A DNA stretch of 64,000 nucleotides, from contig JAOZRX010000002.1 in the NCBI GenBank assembly GCA_029939945.1, positions 1 to 64,000 of the forward strand, written 5' to 3'. A program made the position numbers and the translations under genes. Shown here piece by piece: positions 1 through 8,034 of this stretch. Numbering within the stretch: position 1 is the first letter of the stretch; each line of letters opens with the position of its first letter. The stretch is from Candidatus Izemoplasma sp. (lineage in GTDB: Bacteria; Bacillota_I; Bacilli_A; Izemoplasmatales; Izemoplasmataceae). A model generated the notes under the pieces. That model made no database searches. It was not told the origin of the DNA and worked only from the letters and a program-made list of their open reading frames with translations.

Positions 1-846
1 GAAGATGGTGTAGTTATTAAGTTCTTAACATCACCAGTTGAATTTGATGGAAAAACTTTAACTTGTGTAAAAAATGAACTAGTTAATAATAAGGCAAAAT
101 CAACAGAAGTTACATTTACAATGGAATGTGATTCTATCATTAACGCTATTGGAACTAAAGTAGATACAACTGCTTATGTAAGAAATAATATTGTACTAAA
201 TGATTGGGGTTATCCAATTGTCAATGATAAAAATGAAACTTCAGTAGAAAATGTATATGTTGCAGGGGATGGTAAGGCAGGAGCTAAAACAATTGTTAAA
301 GCTGTTGCAGATGCTAAATTAGTTACAATTGATGTCTTAGATAAATTGGAACTAAGCAATGATTTTGTTAGAGCAATCGTCCTTGAAAAACAGGATAAAT
401 TATATGATAAAAAAGGTACTTTGGAAGAAAGATTGGAAGCAAAACTTGATGGATTACGTTGTTTAATATGTGATCAAGTTTGTGATATATGTACAGATGT
501 TTGCCCAAACAGAGCTAATATAAGCGTTAATATTGCGTCTGAATTATTCGACCAAAAACAACAGATTATTCATGTTGATGGTATGTGTAATGAATGTGGT
601 AACTGTGCTACTTTTTGTCCACATAATGGTCGACCTTATAAGGATAAAATCACATTATTTTGGACTGAACATGATTTTGTTGATTCAACAAACGTTGGAT
701 TCCTTCCCTTAAGTGAAAACCAATTTAAGGTTCGCGATGAAATAGGGAAAGTATTTAATTATACAATTGGGGACAATACAGTCTCAAAAGAAATTGCAAC
801 AATTATTGATGCCGTTGTCAATCAATATTCATATTTGATGATGTAG
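1..846 (+). CDS. ygfK: YgfK-type flavin/Fe-S oxidoreductase subunit, C-terminal part (cut by window start)
   Basis: The reading frame is open from base 1, so this is the 3' end of a longer gene; 281 residues are visible. The part seen holds the end of a GltD-like FAD/NAD(P) domain (INAIGTKVD, then VYVAGDGKAGAKTIVKAVADA) followed by two Fe-S cysteine groups: CLICDQVCDICTDVCP (about residues 154-169) and CNECGNCATFCP (about 196-207). That order is typical of YgfK, the putative selenate reductase Fe-S subunit found beside molybdenum hydroxylases in purine-degradation clusters, and the next three genes are such a hydroxylase. It probably passes electrons between NAD(P)H and the hydroxylase or another acceptor; that role is inferred. 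The name 'selenate reductase' is a family label and is not shown here. Confidence 0.8.
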   Translation, partial: EDGVVIKFLTSPVEFDGKTLTCVKNELVNNKAKSTEVTFTMECDSIINAIGTKVDTTAYVRNNIVLNDWGYPIVNDKNETSVENVYVAGDGKAGAKTIVKAVADAKLVTIDVLDKLELSNDFVRAIVLEKQDKLYDKKGTLEERLEAKLDGLRCLICDQVCDICTDVCPNRANISVNIASELFDQKQQIIHVDGMCNECGNCATFCPHNGRPYKDKITLFWTEHDFVDSTNVGFLPLSENQFKVRDEIGKVFNYTIGDNTVSKEIATIIDAVVNQYSYLMM

Positions 847-918
847 GTGTATATAAAGAAATAAGATGTAAGTTTCACTGAAACTGTTAGTATTATGATT
901 TATAAGGAGGTAGAATTT

Positions 919-3009
919 ATGAAAGATATTAGTAAATCTGTTAGAAAAGTTGACAGTTTAATCAAAATGTCTGGTGAAGCAAAATACGTTAGTGATATTA
1001 AAATTGACGGAATGCTTTATGCTAAAACGGTTAGATCAAGTAAGTCTAAGGCAATCATTAAAAAAATAACTTTACCTGTTATTCCAGAGGGATACCATAT
1101 TATTGATCATACAGATATCCCAGGAAAAAACTTTGTAAAAATTATTTTTGAAGATATGCCTGTGTTTGCAGAAAAAACTGTAAGTTATTACGGTGAACCT
1201 ATTATGTTAGTTATAGGAGAAGATAAAAACATAATTACTGATATAATTTCAAATATTGAAATAGAGTATGAAGAAGTTACTCCATTATTTGAAAATACAA
1301 ATAGTGCAATTAATTACCATTTCACAAAAGGTGATTCAAACAAAGCATTTAAAAATGCTAAAAAGATTATTAAGGATGACTATGATACAGGATACCAAGA
1401 GCAATTATATATTGAACCTCAAGGTATGATTGGATATATTGAAGGAGAAAAAGTGACTTTAATTGGTTCAATCCAATGTCCTTATTACGTTAAAAATGCA
1501 GTAATCTCTATTCTTGAAGCAGAAGAAGATCAAGTAAGAGTTAAACAAGCAGTTGTTGGTGGAGCATTTGGTGGAAAAGAAGAATTCCCATCACTTATGG
1601 CATGTCAATTAGCAGTTGCTTTAAGAAAGATTAAGAAACCAATCAAGCTGATATATGAAAGAGAAGAAGATATGGAAGTTACTACAAAAAGACATCCTGC
1701 TTGGATTCATATGGAAGCTGCAATTAATGATAAAAATGAGATTGATGGTTTAACTGCAAAAGTTGCAATTGACGGTGGAGCTTATATTGGTCTTAGTGGT
1801 GTAGTTTTGTCACGTGCATTAATTGCATCGACTGGTGCTTATACAATTGATAATATTGAAGTTGGTGGAGATGTATTTCTAACAAATACTGTACCAAATG
1901 GAGCTTTTAGAGGTTTTGGTGCACCACAAATGTTATTTGCTGTTGAGATGTTTATCCAACATATAGCTTTGGAATTAGAGTTAGATCCTTTAGAATTAAG
2001 ACTCAAGTATTTAGCTAAACAAGGTGATGCAACTTCAACTAGAGGTAAATTTAGAGATCCTATTATAATGAATGACATGATTAATAAAGGTATGGAAATG
2101 TCAGATTATAAGAATAAAGTAAAAAAATATACTGAACAAGGTATTTATAAAGGAATTGGTATGAGCTGGTTCTTACATGGTTGTGGATTTACTGGCAGTG
2201 GAGAAGCAAACCATATTAAAGCACTTGTTAAACTTCAAAAAGATATCGATGATAAAGTAACAATCTTAATTGCTGCTGTAGATATGGGACAAGGAGTTCA
2301 AACAACAATGAAAAAGATTGTTGCTCAAATATTAGATATTCCATTAGATCAAGTTATCTACAATAAACCAGATACTGATTTAGTACCTGATAGTGGACCA
2401 ACAGTTGCCTCAAGAACAATTATGGTAGTTGGTGGATTAGTAGCTAGAGCTACTAAACAACTTAAAGAAAAATGGGTTGATGGTGAAGCTATTATTGTAT
2501 CTGAAAGATATAAACAACCAGAATATATTAAATGGGATGAAGATAATTTTATAGGTGATGCATACCCAGCATATTCTTGGGGAGTAAATATTGTTGAAGT
2601 AGAAGTTTCTCCAATAACTTATCAAGTATCATTAGTTGGTATTTGGAGTGTATATGATGTTGGAAAAGCAATAGATGAAAGAATAATTATGGGACAGGCT
2701 GATGGTGGAATCCTGCAAGGTGTAGGATATGGATATCTTGAAGTTATGAAAAATGTTAATGGTAAAATTCAACATAAAAATGTAACTGATTATATTATCC
2801 CAACTACTGGAGATACTGCTCCAATGGAAACTTTCTTAATGGATAATCCTTACCCATTAGGACCATATGGTGCTAAGGGTGCAGGTGAACTTACATTAGT
2901 AGGTGGAGCGCCAGCTGTTGCACTAGCTATTGAAAATGCAATTAATAAAAAAGTAAAAAGTATACCAGTTACACCTGAGTATATAATGGAGTTGATGAAA
3001 AATGGCTAA
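919..3009 (+). CDS. Molybdenum hydroxylase, large molybdopterin-binding subunit (xanthine dehydrogenase family)
   Basis: A 696-residue protein of the xanthine dehydrogenase/aldehyde oxidase large-subunit family. Visible motifs are GGAFGGKEE (about 214-222), the cofactor motif GAFRGFGAPQ (about 328-337) and the C-terminal GAKGAGELT, whose Glu (about 657) is the catalytic base of the family. The start at 919 was chosen because AAGGAGG lies 8 bases upstream; an in-frame ATG at 895 lies before that site and is rejected. The 2Fe-2S and FAD subunits follow with overlaps, giving a three-chain enzyme. Purine or xanthine hydroxylation is inferred from the adjacent adenine and guanine deaminases. The association with YgfK suggests the selenium-dependent subgroup, but no selenium gene is visible. 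Confidence 0.88.
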   Translation: MKDISKSVRKVDSLIKMSGEAKYVSDIKIDGMLYAKTVRSSKSKAIIKKITLPVIPEGYHIIDHTDIPGKNFVKIIFEDMPVFAEKTVSYYGEPIMLVIGEDKNIITDIISNIEIEYEEVTPLFENTNSAINYHFTKGDSNKAFKNAKKIIKDDYDTGYQEQLYIEPQGMIGYIEGEKVTLIGSIQCPYYVKNAVISILEAEEDQVRVKQAVVGGAFGGKEEFPSLMACQLAVALRKIKKPIKLIYEREEDMEVTTKRHPAWIHMEAAINDKNEIDGLTAKVAIDGGAYIGLSGVVLSRALIASTGAYTIDNIEVGGDVFLTNTVPNGAFRGFGAPQMLFAVEMFIQHIALELELDPLELRLKYLAKQGDATSTRGKFRDPIIMNDMINKGMEMSDYKNKVKKYTEQGIYKGIGMSWFLHGCGFTGSGEANHIKALVKLQKDIDDKVTILIAAVDMGQGVQTTMKKIVAQILDIPLDQVIYNKPDTDLVPDSGPTVASRTIMVVGGLVARATKQLKEKWVDGEAIIVSERYKQPEYIKWDEDNFIGDAYPAYSWGVNIVEVEVSPITYQVSLVGIWSVYDVGKAIDERIIMGQADGGILQGVGYGYLEVMKNVNGKIQHKNVTDYIIPTTGDTAPMETFLMDNPYPLGPYGAKGAGELTLVGGAPAVALAIENAINKKVKSIPVTPEYIMELMKNG

Positions 3010-3475
3010 AATAAAATTTACTTTAAATAATAAAGTTGTTGAAATAGAAGAAAGCCCAACTGCAAGACTATTAGACATTTTACGAGATAAATACGATTTC
3101 GTTGGTGTTAAAGAAGGTTGCGGTGAAGGTGAATGTGGTGCTTGTGCTGTTTTGATTAATGACAAAATAGTGAATTCTTGTATCGTTCCTTTAGGAACTG
3201 TAGAGGGAAAAAGCATAGTCACAATTGAAGGGTTTAGTAAAACAAAAAGACATGAAGTTTTAAGAGAATCTTTCGAAGAAGAAGGGGCTGTCCAATGTGG
3301 GTTCTGTACTCCTGGGATGCTAATCGCTTCTGAATCATTATTAAATACAAATCCTCATCCAACTGACGAAGAAATCAAAATTGGATTGTCAGGAAATCTT
3401 TGTAGATGTACTGGGTACAATATGATTATTAAAGCAGTTAAGAGTGCATCGAAAAAAGGAGATGGACTCTGGTGA
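3002..3475 (+). CDS. Molybdenum hydroxylase, 2Fe-2S subunit
   Basis: A 157-residue small subunit carrying two [2Fe-2S] clusters. The plant-ferredoxin-type cluster uses C40, C45, C48 and C60 (CGEGECGACAV), and the second uses C99, C102, C134 and C136 (QCGFCTPGM and NLCRCTGYN). All eight ligands are present. The gene overlaps the end of the large-subunit gene by 8 bases, which implies translational coupling. The protein carries electrons from the molybdenum centre to the FAD subunit encoded next. The length and motif order are normal for the family. Confidence 0.93.
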   Translation: MAKIKFTLNNKVVEIEESPTARLLDILRDKYDFVGVKEGCGEGECGACAVLINDKIVNSCIVPLGTVEGKSIVTIEGFSKTKRHEVLRESFEEEGAVQCGFCTPGMLIASESLLNTNPHPTDEEIKIGLSGNLCRCTGYNMIIKAVKSASKKGDGLW

Positions 3476-4308
3476 AAAATTTAATTCCTAAAACTTATGC
3501 TGAAGCTTTAGAAATGCTTAATAATGATAATTTAAGAATATTAGCAGGCGGAACAGATTTAATGATTCAAAATAGAAGCTGGAGTAATATGTTACCAGAT
3601 TTTAAAACGGGAACAATACTTATTTTCAACTTGGAAGAATTAAAATATATGGTTCAAGAGGAACACTTTCTTCATATTGGTTCTGGAATGACATTAGAAG
3701 ATATTAAAGATAATGAACTAACACCTAAGTTACTAGTTGATGCACTTAAAATTATGGCATCACCTGCTATTAGAAATATGGCAACTATTGGTGGTAATAT
3801 TGGTAATGCATCACCTGCAGGTGATTCTTTACCTGTCTTATATGTACTTAATGCATTAGTCGTTTTAGAAAGTGTTGAAGCAATGAGAGATGTTCCAATT
3901 CATGATTTTATTATTGGACCAGGTAAAAAGACTATTAAACAAAATGAAATTATTAAGGAAATAAAAATTCCAACAAATAATTTAACAATAGTAAAATTTG
4001 ACAAAATTGGTGGTAGAAAGGCAGATGCAATTTCAAAAATTTCTTTTGCTGGAGCAGCACATGTTAAAAACAATATTATTCAAGATTTTAGAGTTGCATT
4101 TGGTGCAGTAGGGCCAACTGTAGTTAGAAAATATGATCTTGAATCTCACTTGGTTGGATTGACGCTAGATGATGTTTCTTTAAACATTAAGGAAATATTA
4201 AGCGAATATGGAAAATACATTAGACCAATTGATGATCAAAGATCTAATAAAGAATATCGCAAAGAAGTAGCATTAAATTTACTTGAAAGTTTTATTCTAA
4301 GTCTATAA
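3472..4308 (+). CDS. Molybdenum hydroxylase, FAD-binding subunit
   Basis: A 278-residue FAD-binding (CO-dehydrogenase flavoprotein) subunit. The FAD-contact motifs are LAGGTDLM (about 24-31) and TIGGNIGNASPAGDSLP in the middle of the chain. Translation starts at GTG 3472, which overlaps the preceding TGA by four bases; a purine-rich AAAAAGGAG stretch lies about ten bases upstream. It completes the three-subunit hydroxylase and would pass electrons to NAD or to the YgfK-like partner. It is of usual length with no sign of decay. Confidence 0.92.
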   Translation: MKNLIPKTYAEALEMLNNDNLRILAGGTDLMIQNRSWSNMLPDFKTGTILIFNLEELKYMVQEEHFLHIGSGMTLEDIKDNELTPKLLVDALKIMASPAIRNMATIGGNIGNASPAGDSLPVLYVLNALVVLESVEAMRDVPIHDFIIGPGKKTIKQNEIIKEIKIPTNNLTIVKFDKIGGRKADAISKISFAGAAHVKNNIIQDFRVAFGAVGPTVVRKYDLESHLVGLTLDDVSLNIKEILSEYGKYIRPIDDQRSNKEYRKEVALNLLESFILSL

Positions 4309-4333
4309 ATATTAGAGATTGAGAGGTGAGACT

Positions 4334-6046
4334 ATGAATACAATTAAACTTGTTGAAGTTGCAAGAGGAGATGTTCCTGCAGATTTAGTTCTAAGAAACT
4401 GTAGAATTATCAATGTTTTCACAGGCAAAATTGAACAAGGTGATATTGCAATTACAGATGAAGTAATTGTTGGTATTGGAAATTATGAAGGAACTAAGGA
4501 AATCGATATGAAAAATCGATTTGTATCTCCTGGTTTTATTGATGGACATGTTCACATTGAATCTTCAATGTTAACTCCTCCTCAATTTGCAAAAATTATT
4601 GTTCCAAAGGGAACAACTAGCATCATTGCTGACCCACATGAAATTGCCAATGTAAGCGGCGTAGATGGAATAAAGTATATGATTTTTTCAAGTATATTTG
4701 GACCGTTAAATGTCAATATTATGGTACCATCGTGTGTTCCAGCTACTTCGTTTGAAACAAGTGGTGCAATAATATCTTCAAGTGATATCGACAAATGCAA
4801 AAATAATAAGGGTGTTCTTGGACTTGGAGAAGTTATGAATTATCCTGGAGTTATTTTTGGAGACGAAGAAGTACACAAAAAAATAGAAGTTATGACTGGG
4901 TATGTTAAAGATGGTCATGCACCAAGTGTGACTGGGAAACAGTTAAATGCTTATAAACTAACAGGAATTAAAACTGATCATGAATGTACTACTGTTGAAG
5001 AACTTAATGAAAAAGTAGCAAGAGGAATGTATATTCATCTACGTGAAGGTTCTGCGACTAGAAATGTTAAAGTTCTTTCAAAAGGAATAACAAAAGAAAA
5101 TAGTAGAAGATTGATTTTTTGTACTGATGATAAGCATTCTGAAGATATTAGAATTGAAGGTCATATTAATTACAATATTAGATTAGCTATTGCAAATGGA
5201 GTTGATCCAATAACGGCTATTCAAATGGCTACTATTAATACAGCAGATTGTTACAAACTAGACCATATAGGAGCAATAGCTCCAGGTTATTTTGCTGATT
5301 TAGTTGTATTTGATTCGTTAACTGAGATTAATATCGACGAAGTTTATATTAAAGGTGAGTTAGTTGCTAAAAACGATAAAGCATTATTCGATGCAGTTCT
5401 TTATACAAATGGGTCTGTAACTGATACAGTTAATATATTGGATAGTGATAATGTTTCCTTAGATATAAAATTACAAAGTGACAAAGTTAAGGTAATTAAG
5501 CTAATTGAAAACAATGTGACAACAACAAAAGTAATAAGAGAAGTTAAAACTAAAAACGGTATTTTCCAATTTGATAAAGGGAAAGATATATTAAAACTCG
5601 CAGTTGTTGAAAGACATCATCAAACTGGTAATGTGGGACTAGGCTTTTTAGAAGGATATGGTCTCAAAAATGGAGCAGTTGCAATGACAATTTCTCATGA
5701 TTCACACAATTTAATCATTGTGGGTGATAATGATAAAGATATGCTAATTGCAATGAAAGAAATCGAGAAGATTAAGGGTGGAATAACATTAGTTAATAAT
5801 GGTAAAGTAATAGACAGTATTAGGCTAGAAGTAGCCGGATTAATGACTAATACTGATGTTAAAGTAATTGAAGCAAAACTTAAAACTATGGAAGTAGCTG
5901 CACGTAAAATGGGTGTAAATAACAAAGTTGATGATCCATTCCTAAGTTTAGCTTTCATGAGTTTACCTGTTATTCCAGAATTAAAATTAACTGATAAGGG
6001 ATTATTTGATGTTAATGAATTTAAACTAGTTTCTCTTGAAGAATAA
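4334..6046 (+). CDS. ade: Adenine deaminase
   Basis: A 570-residue amidohydrolase that converts adenine to hypoxanthine and ammonia. The metal motif GFIDGHVHIESSML and the family signature IIADPHEIANVSGVDG are clear, as is CTDDKHSEDI further on. The C-terminal half (VVERHHQTGNVGLGFL, AMTISHDSHNLI) is the typical adenine deaminase C-domain. ATG 4334 was chosen because GAGAGGTGAG lies just upstream; an in-frame TTG at 4319 is ignored. The gene follows the hydroxylase genes by 25 bases in the same direction. Its product hypoxanthine is a plausible substrate for the hydroxylase, which supports the purine-catabolism reading. Confidence 0.95.
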   Translation: MNTIKLVEVARGDVPADLVLRNCRIINVFTGKIEQGDIAITDEVIVGIGNYEGTKEIDMKNRFVSPGFIDGHVHIESSMLTPPQFAKIIVPKGTTSIIADPHEIANVSGVDGIKYMIFSSIFGPLNVNIMVPSCVPATSFETSGAIISSSDIDKCKNNKGVLGLGEVMNYPGVIFGDEEVHKKIEVMTGYVKDGHAPSVTGKQLNAYKLTGIKTDHECTTVEELNEKVARGMYIHLREGSATRNVKVLSKGITKENSRRLIFCTDDKHSEDIRIEGHINYNIRLAIANGVDPITAIQMATINTADCYKLDHIGAIAPGYFADLVVFDSLTEINIDEVYIKGELVAKNDKALFDAVLYTNGSVTDTVNILDSDNVSLDIKLQSDKVKVIKLIENNVTTTKVIREVKTKNGIFQFDKGKDILKLAVVERHHQTGNVGLGFLEGYGLKNGAVAMTISHDSHNLIIVGDNDKDMLIAMKEIEKIKGGITLVNNGKVIDSIRLEVAGLMTNTDVKVIEAKLKTMEVAARKMGVNNKVDDPFLSLAFMSLPVIPELKLTDKGLFDVNEFKLVSLEE

Positions 6047-6078
6047 ATATAATTTGATCGATGAAAAGGTGATGCAGA

Positions 6079-7308
6079 ATGAAATATGTTAAAAATTTTG
6101 AGTGTACAGTATGTCATAAAATATATGATAAAAACGAATTAATATACACTTGTAAAGAATGTGGCGAAAAAGGTATCTTAGATATCAATTATGATTATGA
6201 TGAAATAAAAAAAATAGTAAACAAAGCATATTTTAAAAACAACACTGATTTTACAATGTGGCGTTATAAAGATTTAATGAGTATTAAAGATACTGATTTT
6301 AGCAAATCATTGAAAGTCGGATGGACACCACTTTATGAATCAAATATATTAAAAGAAGAACTGGGATTAAAAGCATTATATATAAAAGATGAAGGATTAA
6401 ATCCTACAGCTTCATTAAAAGATCGTGCTTCGGCAGTAGCTGTAGTTAAAGCAATGGAAGAAAATGCAGAAGTAATTTCATGTAGTTCTACTGGAAATGC
6501 TGCATCTAGTTTAGCGGGTAATGCTGCTAGAATGGGTTTGAAAACTGTAATTTTTGTTCCAAAAAGGGCACCACAGGGTAAGTTAGCACAATTACTAGTT
6601 TATGGTGCTAAGGTAATAAGTGTGGATGGAGATTACAAAGACACATTTAAGTTATCAAAAGATGCAATAAATCATTTTGGATGGTATAATCGTAATGCTG
6701 CAATAAATCCTCATTTAGTTGAAGGTAAAAAAACAGTTGCTTTAGAAATAGCTGAACAGCTAGATTTTAATATAACTGATTGGGTAAGTGTCTCAGTTGG
6801 TGATGGTTGTACGATAGGTGGAGTATATAAAGGTTTCTTTGATTTGTTCAGTATAGGACTGATTGATAAGATACCTAAAATACTTGGAGTTCAAAGTGAT
6901 GGTTGTAGTCCGTTTTATACAGCATTCGCTGAGGGTTGTCCTTTAGTAGAGGCTGATGAAAATACGATTGCTGATAGTATTGCTGTTGGGATTCCAAGGA
7001 ATCCTGTAAAAGCACAAAATGCTGTTAGTAAATCTGGGGGAACATGGATTACTGTAAGTGATAAAGAAATTTTAAAAGCAATGAAAAATCTTGGATCAAA
7101 AGAAGGGATATTCGGTGAACCTGCAGGAGTTGCTGGGTTCGCAGGCGTGATAAATGCATTACAGCAAGGTATAATTAAAAATACCGACAGTGTAACTGTA
7201 ATTGTTACAGGTAACGGGTTAAAAGATACTGTCAATGCTTTAAAAGCAGTTGGGAAACCTATCATACTAAAACCTGATTTACACGAATTAATTAAGTATC
7301 TAAAATAA
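6079..7308 (+). CDS. Threonine-synthase-like PLP enzyme
   Basis: A 409-residue fold-type-II PLP enzyme. An N-terminal zinc-ribbon-like segment (CTVCHKIYD...CKECGEKG, residues 9-33) precedes the catalytic domain, as in many ThrC proteins. The PLP lysine sits in NPTASLKDRAS (about 118), the phosphate-binding loop is SSTGNAASSLAGNAA, and EPAGVAGFAG lies late in the chain. By sequence it is threonine synthase (O-phosphohomoserine to threonine). Its place between adenine and guanine deaminase genes is odd for threonine synthesis, so a related elimination reaction in the catabolic island is possible. No hom or thrB neighbour is visible. Confidence 0.75.
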   Translation: MKYVKNFECTVCHKIYDKNELIYTCKECGEKGILDINYDYDEIKKIVNKAYFKNNTDFTMWRYKDLMSIKDTDFSKSLKVGWTPLYESNILKEELGLKALYIKDEGLNPTASLKDRASAVAVVKAMEENAEVISCSSTGNAASSLAGNAARMGLKTVIFVPKRAPQGKLAQLLVYGAKVISVDGDYKDTFKLSKDAINHFGWYNRNAAINPHLVEGKKTVALEIAEQLDFNITDWVSVSVGDGCTIGGVYKGFFDLFSIGLIDKIPKILGVQSDGCSPFYTAFAEGCPLVEADENTIADSIAVGIPRNPVKAQNAVSKSGGTWITVSDKEILKAMKNLGSKEGIFGEPAGVAGFAGVINALQQGIIKNTDSVTVIVTGNGLKDTVNALKAVGKPIILKPDLHELIKYLK

Positions 7309-7328
7309 AATAAGAAGTGAAAGAATGA

Positions 7329-7454
7329 GCTGAACGTGGGAACGAAGTAGAAGACAGTGTAATTGATGGAGTTCACTCTATCGTTTATCAAGAAGCAGAA
7401 AATAGATTACATACTGCAAAAGCAGTAATGGCAATGACAATTGGAGATAAATAA
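7329..7454 (+). pseudogene. Remnant of an ornithine/putrescine carbamoyltransferase-type gene
   Basis: The gap between the ThrC-like gene and guaD contains a 41-codon open stretch ending in TAA, with no start codon and an in-frame TGA just before it. It translates as AERGNEVEDSVIDG, then HSIVYQEAENRLHTAKAVMA. This closely matches the conserved C-terminus of ornithine/putrescine carbamoyltransferases (CLPAxRGxEV, VIDG, then AENRLH). Everything upstream of the substrate-loop residues is gone. It looks like the tail of a carbamoyltransferase gene left after a deletion. Carbamoyltransferases commonly accompany purine-degradation clusters, so the loss fits this setting. Confidence 0.8.
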
Positions 7455-7494
7455 TATTTTATAAGATTTGAAAAATAAATAGTGAGGTGATTTA

Positions 7495-7959
7495 ATGAAC
7501 AAGTTTATGAAAGTAGCTATTGACGAGGCATTCAAAGGAATGCGAGCAGATGATGGAGGGCCTTTTGGAGCTGTTGTTGTTAAAGACGGAGAAATAATTG
7601 CTGTTGGTCACAATCACGTTGTTGAGTCAAATGATCCAACTGCACATGCTGAAATAGTTGCAATAAGAAAAGCAACAAAATTACTAGGTAGATTTGACTT
7701 ATCAGATTGTGAAATCTATTCATCTTGTGAACCTTGTCCAATGTGTTTTGCTGCAATTCACTGGGCAAAAATGAAAACATTATATGTAGGAGCGAGTCGT
7801 TATGATGCTGCTGATATTGGTTTTGATGATCAGTATATTTATGATGTAATACAAGGAAAAGCTACAAAAGAACAAGTCGGTATAGTTCACATTGATCATG
7901 ATGAGTGTTTAGCTCCTTTTAAAGAGTGGAGTAAGAAAAACGACAAAGTAGAATACTAG
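7495..7959 (+). CDS. guaD: Guanine deaminase (cytidine-deaminase superfamily)
   Basis: A 154-residue zinc deaminase that converts guanine to xanthine. The zinc/catalytic motif is HAEIVAIRKA (His-Ala-Glu) and the second zinc motif is SCEPCPMCFAAIHWA. The length and the C-terminal features (AADIGFDDQYIY and the extreme KVEY end) resemble Bacillus GuaD and not TadA or cytidine deaminase. The start follows AGTGAGGTGATTTA. Together with adenine deaminase it feeds hypoxanthine and xanthine into the upstream hydroxylase. A terminator-like hairpin follows directly. Confidence 0.9.
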   Translation: MNKFMKVAIDEAFKGMRADDGGPFGAVVVKDGEIIAVGHNHVVESNDPTAHAEIVAIRKATKLLGRFDLSDCEIYSSCEPCPMCFAAIHWAKMKTLYVGASRYDAADIGFDDQYIYDVIQGKATKEQVGIVHIDHDECLAPFKEWSKKNDKVEY

Positions 7960-7970
7960 AAAAAACTTAT

Positions 7971-8011
7971 AAAAGAGAAAGTGTGGGTATTAAATTACCC
8001 ACATCTCTTTT
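7971..8011 (+). terminator. Hairpin terminator/attenuator between guaD and the permease gene
   Basis: Inner arms TGTGGGTA (7982-7989) and TACCCACA (7996-8003) pair perfectly around a 6-base loop. Outer arms AAAAGAGA (7971-7978) and TCTCTTTT (8004-8011) extend the stem, with a 3-base bulge on the left side. The right arm ends in a U-rich run, so it is a good intrinsic terminator. It ends only 23 bases before the permease start codon, so it either separates guaD from the permease or attenuates read-through. Confidence 0.8.
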
Positions 8012-8034
8012 TATATTTATTGGGAGGATATATT

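Noticed and set aside
895-918. Upstream ATG for the hydroxylase large subunit
   Set aside because: The AAGGAGG ribosome site lies downstream of this ATG and 8 bases before ATG 919.
1839-2078. Antisense open frame of 79 codons within the molybdenum hydroxylase large subunit gene
   Set aside because: It is a shadow of a strongly supported gene with no ribosome site or known motif. The same applies to the other antisense frames, for example 2923-3222, 5695-6117, 6915-7391 and 20775-21050.
7981-8034. GTG start giving 18 extra residues on the permease
   Set aside because: It lies inside the terminator hairpin, whereas ATG 8035 follows a clear GGGAGGA site and gives a normal N-terminus.
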